From: Desulfobulbaceae bacterium BRH_c16a | GTDB taxonomy: Bacteria; Desulfobacterota; Desulfobulbia; Desulfobulbales; Desulfocapsaceae | Length of the DNA: 64,000 nt | Direction: 5' to 3' | Assembly: GCA_000961725.1 (NCBI GenBank) | Contig: LADS01000061.1 | Coordinates: 62,001-126,000 of the forward strand | Shown here: piece by piece, positions 8,164-15,865 of the stretch | How the letters are laid out: each line of letters begins with the position of its first letter | Position numbering within the stretch: the first letter of the stretch is position 1 | The notes under the pieces: model-generated | What the model saw: the letters and a program-made list of their open reading frames with translations, nothing else | Told to the model about the DNA's origin: nothing | The model's database searches: none | Program-made: the position numbers and the translations under genes

Positions 8164-8475
8164 ATGGATAATGCAAAAAAAATGTGGCGGGAAAGGTTTC
8201 TCTATTTTTTTCTCGGGATGCTCAGTCTGGCCTTTGTGTTCTTTACTCTTGGTGCTTCTACGGAGTACCAGAACACCACTACCCTGAACTTCGGCAGATA
8301 CGCGATTTCTTCATGGGCCACTCAGCTCGACAACAAGAGCGGAGTGGTGGGAGCGTTTGTCCTGGACACGGTTTCGGGCGAGACCCGAACGGTGTATATA
8401 AGGACTTACGGTGATGTGCCGGAGAGCAAGGCGGTCAAAAACGATCTCAAGAAACCGTTCATTTCCATACAATGA
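8164..8475 (+). CDS. Small protein with N-terminal membrane anchor
   Basis: A 103-residue protein from ATG 8164; upstream in-frame codons to 8101 read as non-coding. Residues 8-30 (ERFLYFFLGMLSLAFVFFTLG) form one membrane segment or uncleaved signal. The rest is a short beta-rich exported domain with GVVGAFVLDTVSGETRTVYI, a sequence style common in small membrane-anchored bacterial proteins of unknown function. The stop overlaps the alternative ATG of the next gene (ATGA at 8472), which suggests translational coupling within the envelope operon. Not recognisably CsgE or CsgF. Confidence 0.6.
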   Translation: MDNAKKMWRERFLYFFLGMLSLAFVFFTLGASTEYQNTTTLNFGRYAISSWATQLDNKSGVVGAFVLDTVSGETRTVYIRTYGDVPESKAVKNDLKKPFISIQ

Positions 8476-8492
8476 GAAGGAAGGCATCCAGA

Positions 8493-9203
8493 ATGAATAT
8501 CGGGATAAAAAGTGTCTTTGCCGTCTTGGTTCTGATTTTCCTGCTTGGTGCAACAGAGATAAATATCGGAGTGAATAATCAAGTGAACACCGGCAGGATT
8601 GTCGGAGGTAATTGTCGCCAGGGCGATGGTGATATTATTAAAGAACGGCGCGAGCTGGAGCAGTTTAAACATCTCGTTATTGACGGGATTTTTACTGTCA
8701 ACGTCCGTTGCGGACAAAAATCCGAGGTATCCGTAACCGCCGATAAAAATCTTTATTCCTTGATTACCACCGTGGTTGAAGACAACACGTTGCATCTTTC
8801 GACCAGCGAATCCTATTGTACCCAAGCCTCCTTCGTAATTGATATTGTCCAGAAAGAAATCGGATCGATAACTGCCGACGGCAGCAGCGAAATGGTTGTT
8901 GACTGTAATTCATTTGAGGATGACAAATTGTCGGTCGAACTTCGTGGGACAAGCATCATGAAAATCTCCGGGGCCGTCGATTCGTTTACCCTGAATGTTC
9001 AGGATACAGCCGAAATAGATGCCTCTGAATTCAAGGCAGGAAAAGTTGACATCAAGGCAAGCGATGCCACGGTGGCTCGTATCAATGTTTCGGAAAGATT
9101 AACCGGCATGGGAAGCGATGCGAGTGAAATACTCTATAAGGGGCAGCCGCAGATCGTAGAGGTGGACGCCCAGGATGTAAGCGAGTTTACACCTGAAGAT
9201 TAA
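8493..9203 (+). CDS. DUF2807-type secreted beta-helix protein (GIN domain)
   Basis: ATG 8493 has a ribosome site (AAGGAAGG) and gives 236 residues; ATG 8472 overlaps the previous stop and is the alternative. A signal peptide (SVFAVLVLIFLLGATE) precedes a domain in which LEQFKHLVIDGIFTVNVRCG, VTADKNLYSLITTVVEDNTL and later DASEF-KAGKVDIKASDATV alternate as short strands. This is the pattern of putative auto-transporter adhesin head GIN domains (DUF2807). Two Cys pairs may form disulfides. It closes the envelope operon; a surface or periplasmic structural role is likely. Confidence 0.7.
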   Translation: MNIGIKSVFAVLVLIFLLGATEINIGVNNQVNTGRIVGGNCRQGDGDIIKERRELEQFKHLVIDGIFTVNVRCGQKSEVSVTADKNLYSLITTVVEDNTLHLSTSESYCTQASFVIDIVQKEIGSITADGSSEMVVDCNSFEDDKLSVELRGTSIMKISGAVDSFTLNVQDTAEIDASEFKAGKVDIKASDATVARINVSERLTGMGSDASEILYKGQPQIVEVDAQDVSEFTPED

Positions 9204-9263
9204 GCTGAAATGATTTTCCCTGCATTGTTCTCTCTGCTGTTGTAATCATTATCCCGTTCTCAT

Positions 9264-9306
9264 CCGGAGTGCGCAGAATAGAGGCGCTCCCGGTGTTTTC
9301 TTTCAA
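9264..9306 (+). terminator. Probable Rho-independent terminator of the envelope operon
   Basis: CCGGAGTGC pairs with GCGCTCCCGG (one bulged C, one G-U pair) and is followed by TGTTTTCTTTC. It lies about 60 nt after the DUF2807 gene, the right place to end the operon. Confidence 0.6.
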
Positions 9307-9430
9307 TGAAACCGCAAGTCCCCTTAAGCAACTCTCCCGTATTGGTCGTCTACAGCGAATGAGCCGTTACATCCTCTTTTTTCAATCGGCATGATTACCT
9401 GACAATCGAGCCCTTTTAGCCTTGATCGGC

Positions 9431-9817
9431 TTAGCTCTTCGTAAAGTCGACACTTATGGAAGCTAATTTGTTTATATCGCTTATTTTTGATGTTGCTTTG
9501 AGGTCGACTGTTGTTCCATGGGCAAAAACCTCTCCACCGTTGACCTCTTCCTGATATGCGTGGATTTTTTTGCCCTCGGCAGATAACAGGTAAATAGTCG
9601 CATATCCCCTGATCATCGATTGGGAAACATTTTTTATCTTTGCCGTCACTATCACTGTGCCGCTGCTTGTGTGAAATTCAGCTGCGAGATCTTCGACAAC
9701 AACCATTCGCTGCTCAAATTGCACAGGGCTGAGAGATTGCCCGGCCGGAGTTGATGTTGCGATGAGAAAAATCAAGCCGGCTGAGACAAAGAATGCGTGA
9801 AGAGAGGATGCTTTCAT
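9431..9817 (-). CDS. Secreted FxLYD-like protein, unknown
   Basis: A 128-residue protein with a signal peptide ending near STPAG (residue ~26). The mature part reads as an immunoglobulin-like beta domain: EFHTSSGTVIVTAKIKNVSQ followed by YATIYLLSAEGKKI and GTTVDLKATSKIS, the layout of FxLYD domains found in bacterial envelope proteins. A similar layout recurs in the prophage cargo protein at 46609-46944. It is transcribed convergently with the envelope operon. Function unknown. Confidence 0.6.
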   Translation of the reverse strand: MKASSLHAFFVSAGLIFLIATSTPAGQSLSPVQFEQRMVVVEDLAAEFHTSSGTVIVTAKIKNVSQSMIRGYATIYLLSAEGKKIHAYQEEVNGGEVFAHGTTVDLKATSKISDINKLASISVDFTKS

Positions 9818-10207
9818 TGTTGTCGTTCTCCGTAAAAGGTAAATGTGCGGTATTGCTTCTTGCGGGAAGTGAAGTCACATGCCGCAAAATATAATGCCGC
9901 TTATTCTGGTGACGGATGCAGAATTGCAGGCGGGGATACATTGAGTGATATGCGATCCAAACCAGTACCTGCTTGATAAGACTATCATTTAGGACCAGAA
10001 GCTGTCAAGGACCTGAAGATCGAATTGATAAATAGGAAGGGTATGGTATGGTACCGGTGTTTTACCGGTCTTCGGAGGCAAAAGTCCGCATCCCGTTCTT
10101 TATGATTGGCCATCGAACGTGGTGAAAGGAAACATTTTTCAGACGGCAAAATTCCTGAGGCAGGTGATCCTTCATCTCCTTTTCTTTAAAGATTAACTAT
10201 CCATTCA
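9818..10207. other. Intergenic stretch, no gene seen
   Basis: 390 bp between two divergent genes. It must hold promoters for the secreted protein to the left and for the export operon to the right. I see no RNA gene, and the short open frames lack ribosome sites. Confidence 0.4.
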
Positions 10208-11635
10208 TTGCATAACGTGGCTTGGTCAAAACATTTCTTTGTCTTTCCTCTGCTGTGCTTCTTTCTTGCGCTGCCATTTCGATCGGTCGATGCAATGGGC
10301 AGCTGGAGCCTGTTGCAAGCTATCGATTTGACGCTTTCAGAAAGTGACGCAGCGCATGATTTGCGGGACAACCTCCTGCTCAGCAGGATGGAAATTAACA
10401 GCGCCGAACATCGTTTTGATACAAGGCTTGTACCGTTGACAAGCTTCGGTGTCAGACAAGGGACCGGTTCACAACAAATCGGATTGGAGTTTCGAAAAGA
10501 GACAAGTCTTGGCAGTTCGGTATCTTACGGTATGGTCGGCAATAGGATTGATGACAGTACCGGCTATGCTGTGGAAAATTCGACCAATGCCAAAGCTTAT
10601 GTGCGAATATCACAGGGGCTCTTCCGACGCTGGGGGACAAAATATAACCTCAACGACCTCAATGCTGCCGAGTTGCGTGCCAAGGAAGAGGAAATCAAGA
10701 CCGAGCGGGCAAGACAGACACTTATCTTAAGTACAGTAAAAAAGTATTACGACCTTGTCCTTGCCGAACAGTTACTGGCAAAGGCGGAGAGATCTTTTGA
10801 GAGAAATAAGGAGCATCTCAATTCTGCAGTATCGCGGCAATCGGTAGGCCTCGTTTCCAAAGCCGATGTATACAGAGCCGAACTGGCGGTTCTTGATGCC
10901 GAAAGTGCTCAGGAAAGCCAGCTGCGGCAAAAGCAGAGGGGGGAAGATGCATTACGGGAGATGGCAAGGGTATCTGACGATGCAGTATTGCGTGTTGCAG
11001 AAACCATCGAAAAAATGGTTCCGGTCATTCCCGAAGCCTGGGAAGAAGAGCTTCTTCTCACCCGGCTGGACTGGCAGGCACATCGCGTAAGTGTCGAGAT
11101 AAACGAACTTGAGACGTTTAAGGCGAAACAGGATCTTGCCCCCGATATCGGCCTGAGTTTTGTCCTGGAACAAAGAGGCGAGGGGAATTCCTCTGAAGAT
11201 GCACTTTCCCTTGATCAAACCAACTGGGCTGTTCAGCTGGAGATGATGTCATCTTTTGACAGCTTCAATGAAATGAACGTCCTGCTGAGGAAAAAGATCG
11301 AGAAAGCGAAATTGCAGCGCGGCAAAGAGGCTCTGCAGAGAAGAATAACAAGGGAGGCGAGAGAGGCCTTTCAGGACTTGCTTTCAGAGGACAGAAATAA
11401 CCAGATCAGCAGGAGACGTCTTCAGCAGGCGGAGATGGCCCTCGATCTGGCCAAGATCCGTTATGAAAAGGGGCTTTCCGATAATTTAGAGGTGCTCGAC
11501 GCGGAAACAGCGTTTTCCGATGCCGAGGTAAATATTTCCAGGTCGCTTACAGCCTACAATATAGCGGCTGTCACGTTTGCGTACAATCTTGGTGTCCTGG
11601 ATAGACAATGGGTGGAAATGTCTCTTGACGACTGA
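10208..11635 (+). CDS. TolC-family outer-membrane channel protein
   Basis: A 475-residue TolC/OEP-type protein. The TTG start at 10208 is weakly supported (GTG 10217 is possible); either keeps the signal peptide (HFFVFPLLCFFLALPFRSVDA). Long amphipathic helices typical of the trans-periplasmic barrel are visible twice: TERARQTLILSTVKKYYDLV with VGLVSKADVYRAELAVLDAE, and later RRLQQAEMALDLAKIRYEKG with SDNLEVLDAETAFSDAEVNI. The two halves show the usual internal duplication. Adjacent genes encode a periplasmic adaptor and a MacB-like ABC transporter, so together they form a complete tripartite exporter. Confidence 0.85.
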   Translation: MHNVAWSKHFFVFPLLCFFLALPFRSVDAMGSWSLLQAIDLTLSESDAAHDLRDNLLLSRMEINSAEHRFDTRLVPLTSFGVRQGTGSQQIGLEFRKETSLGSSVSYGMVGNRIDDSTGYAVENSTNAKAYVRISQGLFRRWGTKYNLNDLNAAELRAKEEEIKTERARQTLILSTVKKYYDLVLAEQLLAKAERSFERNKEHLNSAVSRQSVGLVSKADVYRAELAVLDAESAQESQLRQKQRGEDALREMARVSDDAVLRVAETIEKMVPVIPEAWEEELLLTRLDWQAHRVSVEINELETFKAKQDLAPDIGLSFVLEQRGEGNSSEDALSLDQTNWAVQLEMMSSFDSFNEMNVLLRKKIEKAKLQRGKEALQRRITREAREAFQDLLSEDRNNQISRRRLQQAEMALDLAKIRYEKGLSDNLEVLDAETAFSDAEVNISRSLTAYNIAAVTFAYNLGVLDRQWVEMSLDD

Positions 11636-11670
11636 TATTCCCGCAAATCCTGAATCTCGTGGGACAATCT

Positions 11671-13116
11671 ATGGCTCCAACTAGAATTACAACGTACAAG
11701 ACTCTTTTTGCAGGAATTATTGTCCTGCTTGTATCTGCTTGGTTTGCCTGGCAATATCTGTTTGACGCCGGGGCCGGCGTGAAACAGCTTTCCCGGCTTA
11801 TCACAGTTGAAAGACGATCGTTTTCCCTGCAGGTTATCGAGCGGGGGGTGATCAGTCCGGCCGGCATTTCGCCGATAAACTCGCAGATTTCCAGTAATCA
11901 GGCGAAAATCGTCTGGTTGGTAAAAGAGGGTACGGTAGTAAAGAAAGATATGATAGTCGCCCGTTTTGATACAAAACCTTTTCTCGATACTCTGCAGAAA
12001 GCCGAACAAGCGTTCGCCGATGCAAAAGCGACTTTCATGGCGGCAGAAAAAATGCTTTCACTGCAAAAAGAGGAAGAGGAAGGGAAGCTGGAAGAGGCCA
12101 CCAGAAAGGTCGAGATTGACCGGATCCAGGCCGATAATATTTTCAACGGAGCCGGACCGCTGAAGAGAAAAACGCTGGAGCAGCAACTGCATCAGGAGGA
12201 AAGGACTCTTGATTTGGCCCGGAGCGAGCTGGAGGATCTTGATGTCCTGTTGGAAAAAGGCCATGTCAGCCAGAGAGAAAGGGATAAAGCGGTGGATAAA
12301 GTGTCAACCGCTACGGAACAATTGACAGTAGCTCGAGCAGAGCTTGACAATTTCAACTCGTATACCTGGCCGCAGATGCAGCGGGAAGCGCAGCTGCTGG
12401 TCAACGGCGCGGAGAGTAATCTCGAGAGAGTCAAACGGACGGCGGAGCTTCTTATTCAGAATCGAGAGGCGGAGGTGGAGAAGAGTCGACGCAATGGAGA
12501 AAGCAAGCTTGCGGCTCTCAATCATGCTAAAAATGAAATTATCAATTGCGACGTCCTGTCGCCGACCGATGGTATACTCCTATACCCGGAACTTCCCAGG
12601 GAAAATGGCCGAAGAAAAATTCAGATCGGCGACTCCGTCTGGGTCGGCCAGACTTTTCTCGAGGTGCCCGATACGAGTGCCCTGATTGCCGAGATCCATG
12701 TGAGGGAGGTCGATGTCGCCAAAGTAGCCGCAGGAATGCAAGCGGAGATTGAGGTCGATGCATTCCCCGGCAGAGTCTTTGCCGGTGCCGTCGAATCGGT
12801 GGCTTCCTTGGCGAAAGAAGATGAAAATGACGGAAATATCAGAAGATTCTATGCGCGTATCCGCCTCGTGGGAGATACCGATGCAATTCATGTGGGAATG
12901 TCCGTCACCACCAGAATTGTCTACCGGGAAGTCTTGGATGCCGTCGCGGTACCTCATAGTGCGATATTTTACCACGGCACCCAGCCGATGGTTCGGCGGA
13001 AGCATCAGGATACCTCGCATGACGTGCCGGTCGCCGTTGGCGCGCGAGGTCAGTTGTGGACTGAAATCCTGGATGGAATTGCAGCAGGGGACATGGTGTA
13101 TGTCGAGGGACAGTAA
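11671..13116 (+). CDS. HlyD/MacA-like periplasmic adaptor (membrane fusion protein)
   Basis: Start is ATG 11671 (481 aa) or GTG 11659. An N-terminal membrane anchor (TLFAGIIVLLVSAWFAWQYLF) is followed by the split lipoyl half-motif around ISSNQAKIVWLVKEGTVVKK, a long coiled-coil hairpin from about residue 100 to 285 rich in Glu, Lys and Leu, the second lipoyl half (VLSPTDGILLY) and a beta-barrel domain with EIHVREVDVAKVAAGMQAEI. It lies 35 bp after the TolC-like gene and directly abuts the ATP-binding subunit. The coiled coil is long, suited to spanning to a TolC channel. The substrate is not evident. Confidence 0.85.
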   Translation: MAPTRITTYKTLFAGIIVLLVSAWFAWQYLFDAGAGVKQLSRLITVERRSFSLQVIERGVISPAGISPINSQISSNQAKIVWLVKEGTVVKKDMIVARFDTKPFLDTLQKAEQAFADAKATFMAAEKMLSLQKEEEEGKLEEATRKVEIDRIQADNIFNGAGPLKRKTLEQQLHQEERTLDLARSELEDLDVLLEKGHVSQRERDKAVDKVSTATEQLTVARAELDNFNSYTWPQMQREAQLLVNGAESNLERVKRTAELLIQNREAEVEKSRRNGESKLAALNHAKNEIINCDVLSPTDGILLYPELPRENGRRKIQIGDSVWVGQTFLEVPDTSALIAEIHVREVDVAKVAAGMQAEIEVDAFPGRVFAGAVESVASLAKEDENDGNIRRFYARIRLVGDTDAIHVGMSVTTRIVYREVLDAVAVPHSAIFYHGTQPMVRRKHQDTSHDVPVAVGARGQLWTEILDGIAAGDMVYVEGQ

Positions 13117-13794
13117 GTGTTGACCGTGTTGCTGGAAGCACAGAAGGTGAGCAGATTTTTTCACTCCGGGAAGAACAGGAGCTTTGCCTTGCAAGAAGTT
13201 TCCGTGGCTGTTCGATCAGGAGAGTTCCTGGTGATTACCGGGCCGTCCGGGGCCGGCAAGTCGACGCTGCTCAATCTCCTGGGAGGCCTGGACCGACCGT
13301 CCCAGGGCGACGTGCGCTATAACGGCAGAAGACTTGCGGCGATGAATGACAGTCAGGTAGCCATGTTGAGGAATATCTCCTTCGGCTTTATGTTCCAAAC
13401 TCCGCATCTTCTTACCGACAGAACTGTAGCTGAAAATGTCTCCCTGCCTTTTCATTACGGTACTCCGATTGCGCAGAACGAGATACAGGATCGTTGCCGG
13501 GAACTTCTCGAGTACATCGGCATGGCCGATATGGCCGGTCGATTCCCCGATACTCTGTCGGGAGGAGAAATGCAGCGGGTGGTCTTTGCCCGGGCTCTGG
13601 TGCGGAGGCCGAAGGTTATTTTCGCCGATGAACCTACCGGCAGTCTCGATGCAGATAACTCCGAGAGGATTCTTGTTCTTTTGCAGGAGCAGACCCGGCA
13701 GGGTTGTGCAGTCGTCATGGTAAGTCATGACCCGGAAGCAGTCCGGTATGGCAGTCGGGTCATTCGGCTGGAAAAAAATCATTCTCACACCTGA
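13117..13794 (+). CDS. ABC transporter ATP-binding protein (MacB/LolD type)
   Basis: A 225-residue ATPase. Walker A GPSGAGKST lies near residues 42-50, the signature LSGGEMQRV near 147-155, Walker B VIFADEPTGSLD near 167-178, and the switch His in VMVSHDPEA. The GTG start directly abuts the TAA of the adaptor gene, indicating translational coupling. Sequence type is the MacB/LolD/FtsE group that works with FtsX-like permeases by mechanotransmission, consistent with the next gene. Confidence 0.92.
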   Translation: MLTVLLEAQKVSRFFHSGKNRSFALQEVSVAVRSGEFLVITGPSGAGKSTLLNLLGGLDRPSQGDVRYNGRRLAAMNDSQVAMLRNISFGFMFQTPHLLTDRTVAENVSLPFHYGTPIAQNEIQDRCRELLEYIGMADMAGRFPDTLSGGEMQRVVFARALVRRPKVIFADEPTGSLDADNSERILVLLQEQTRQGCAVVMVSHDPEAVRYGSRVIRLEKNHSHT

Positions 13795-13800
13795 TCGGCC

Positions 13801-15039
13801 ATGTTATCGCAACCACTGCTGCTTGACATCAACGATGCCTGGAAAAATCTCTGCAGGCGGCCGCTGCGATCTCTCTTGAGCAGTCTTGGCATCGGCATTG
13901 GCGTAACTGCGCTCATTGCCATGCTGTCCATCAGCGAAGGGGCGAAACTGGTGGCGTTCCGGAAGATAAGCTCCATGGGCATCAATACCTTGCGGGTGGA
14001 AGCCCTGCCATCGAGATCACAGCGAAGCGACAGCTCAATCAATTTGTCCCAGGGACTCAATCATGAGGATGGCGTCCAGCTTGAGCAGTGGCTTGGCACA
14101 AGGGGGAAGGTGGGAGCCTATGCCCGAAAGGATAATGTCCTGGTCAGGGCAGGAAATAAAACTGTGGCGGCTACCGTTCTGGGTGTCAATGCCGGATGGT
14201 TCGGTGCGGAAAAATTGACTGTTGAACAGGGGCGGTTGATAGATGACGGCGATATTGCCTACCGCGGCAATTCCTGTGTTATCGGCAGTTCTCTCGCGTC
14301 GGCTTTACAGATCGATATCCTTTCAACCATTCAGCTTGCCCATTATCCCTCGACGGTTGTCGGCCTGGCCGCCAGGAGAGGTCGCCTGCTCACTGAAGGA
14401 ACCGGACTCTCTGCCCTTGATTTTGACAATACGGTTATTGTGCCTCTCTCCAGTATGCCTTTTGCAAAGAGCATCGCCGGTCGAGTTTTGCTGGATGGGC
14501 TGGTCATTTCCCTGGAGGTTACACAGGAAGGGGCGATACTGTCCATTGCCGAACAAATAAAACAATTACTCGCCCGAAACCATCGAAACGTCGATGACTT
14601 CAATATCGTCGTGCCGGTAACCCTGCTCAGGGAAGCCTGGGAAAGCCAGAGGGTTTTTTCATTTATCATGGGCGCGATTGCCGGCCTCTCCCTTCTGGTC
14701 GGAGGAATTGGCGTCATGAATGTCATGCTGGCTAATATCTCGGAACAGACAAGAGAAATCGGTTTACGGATGGCGGTCGGGGCATCGCGGGCGAGAATTA
14801 TCAGTCTCTATCTTTGGAACTCGATCCTGCTGACGCTGTCGGGAGGTCTTTGGGGAACATTGGCCGGAGTACTGCTTGCTCTGGGGATTGAGAATGTGGC
14901 CGGCTGGGAGGTGGTTTTTTCAACATTCAGCCTCATAATCGCGCCACTTTCGGCCATACTGACCGGGATTATCTTCGGACTTCACCCGGCCCGGAGGGCG
15001 GCTGCTCTGGACCCGGCTCTGGCTCTGCGCGATTCTTAA
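13801..15039 (+). CDS. ABC transporter permease (MacB/FtsX type)
   Basis: A 412-residue permease with the MacB-like layout: an amphipathic N-terminus (DINDAWKNLCRRPLRSLLSSL), a first membrane helix (GIGIGVTALIAMLSISEGA), a large periplasmic domain of ~210 residues, then three membrane helices near the C-terminus including GLSLLVGGIGVMNVMLANIS and the conserved EIGLRMAVGASR motif. It starts 6 bp after the ATPase. With the upstream TolC and adaptor genes it would make a MacAB-TolC-like exporter for a protein, peptide or lipid; nothing in the sequence fixes the cargo. Confidence 0.9.
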   Translation: MLSQPLLLDINDAWKNLCRRPLRSLLSSLGIGIGVTALIAMLSISEGAKLVAFRKISSMGINTLRVEALPSRSQRSDSSINLSQGLNHEDGVQLEQWLGTRGKVGAYARKDNVLVRAGNKTVAATVLGVNAGWFGAEKLTVEQGRLIDDGDIAYRGNSCVIGSSLASALQIDILSTIQLAHYPSTVVGLAARRGRLLTEGTGLSALDFDNTVIVPLSSMPFAKSIAGRVLLDGLVISLEVTQEGAILSIAEQIKQLLARNHRNVDDFNIVVPVTLLREAWESQRVFSFIMGAIAGLSLLVGGIGVMNVMLANISEQTREIGLRMAVGASRARIISLYLWNSILLTLSGGLWGTLAGVLLALGIENVAGWEVVFSTFSLIIAPLSAILTGIIFGLHPARRAAALDPALALRDS

Positions 15040-15060
15040 GGTTCCCGCCAATTCTGAGAG

Positions 15061-15795
15061 CTAGCGATCAACCACCATTGCCGTCAGTCCTTCCCGGCGG
15101 AGGGTGGTCAGCAGGTTGGCGGTATCCTCTTTCGTCTCAAAGGCCCCAATGAGAAGACGCGTCAGCGGTTGATTGCTCCCAGTCTCTCGAACATAACTGG
15201 TGTATGGCATGTGTTGCAGTTCTGCAAGCCTGTCCCGCAGGGTTTTAAAACTCTCCAGAGTTCCTGCGCTGCCTATCTGGACGGCATATGGCATATTTCT
15301 GATCATGCCGTCGGAAATCTCATCTTTTTCCAGACTCTGTCTGGTAAGCTCCGCCTCTTCCCTTGTGGCAAAGGATCCGACAAAAATACGGTGCCAAACC
15401 CCCTGATCCTTCAATGTAATCGATGCAGTAAAAGACGGATAGCCGGTTCTTCTCAGCATCGCGGCAACGCGATAGCATTGCTGTTGCGAGCGACTGGAAC
15501 TGATCTGCACCGTGAACGGAAGCTTTTCATCTATGGCCAGAATGTTTTTCTTTGAGAATTCGAACCGTTTCTCGCCAATGCCTGAACCTGCGTTGGGATT
15601 GACTCCCGGTTTCACCCTGGCTTCTATTTCGACTGAACCGTCTTTCGGTAGTTCCCCGGCTTCTTTTACCGCCTGTTTATGTAACGTATCGAGTTCAATA
15701 AGTCTTTTTTCTATAAGGCTTAAGTTTCCGCCAAATGCCGCGGGCGTCAACTGAAAGAAAAACATCAAGCATACGAGATAAAGAGGAATCTTCAC
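15061..15795 (-). CDS. Periplasmic protein with two SPOR-like domains
   Basis: A 244-residue protein with a signal peptide ending near AAFGG (residue ~23). After a short linker come two similar ~75-residue modules: PFTVQISSSRSQQQCYRVAAML...WHRIFVGSFATREEAE and PYAVQIGSAGTLESFKTLRDRL...LTRLLIGAFETKEDTA. The pattern of hydrophobic strand V-Q-I/S, helix, strand with G-x-F and helix is that of SPOR domains, which bind denuded septal peptidoglycan. It converges with the export operon (21 bp gap) and sits downstream of the CsgG-SUMF1 fusion on the same strand. A cell-wall-associated role is likely. Confidence 0.75.
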   Translation of the reverse strand: MKIPLYLVCLMFFFQLTPAAFGGNLSLIEKRLIELDTLHKQAVKEAGELPKDGSVEIEARVKPGVNPNAGSGIGEKRFEFSKKNILAIDEKLPFTVQISSSRSQQQCYRVAAMLRRTGYPSFTASITLKDQGVWHRIFVGSFATREEAELTRQSLEKDEISDGMIRNMPYAVQIGSAGTLESFKTLRDRLAELQHMPYTSYVRETGSNQPLTRLLIGAFETKEDTANLLTTLRREGLTAMVVDR

Positions 15796-15865
15796 GATTG
15801 CACCTCAGGTTAATGTTTGTAGAAACGTCTTGATTCTTTAGAGTCGCCAGGGCAGGAGTTACCAA

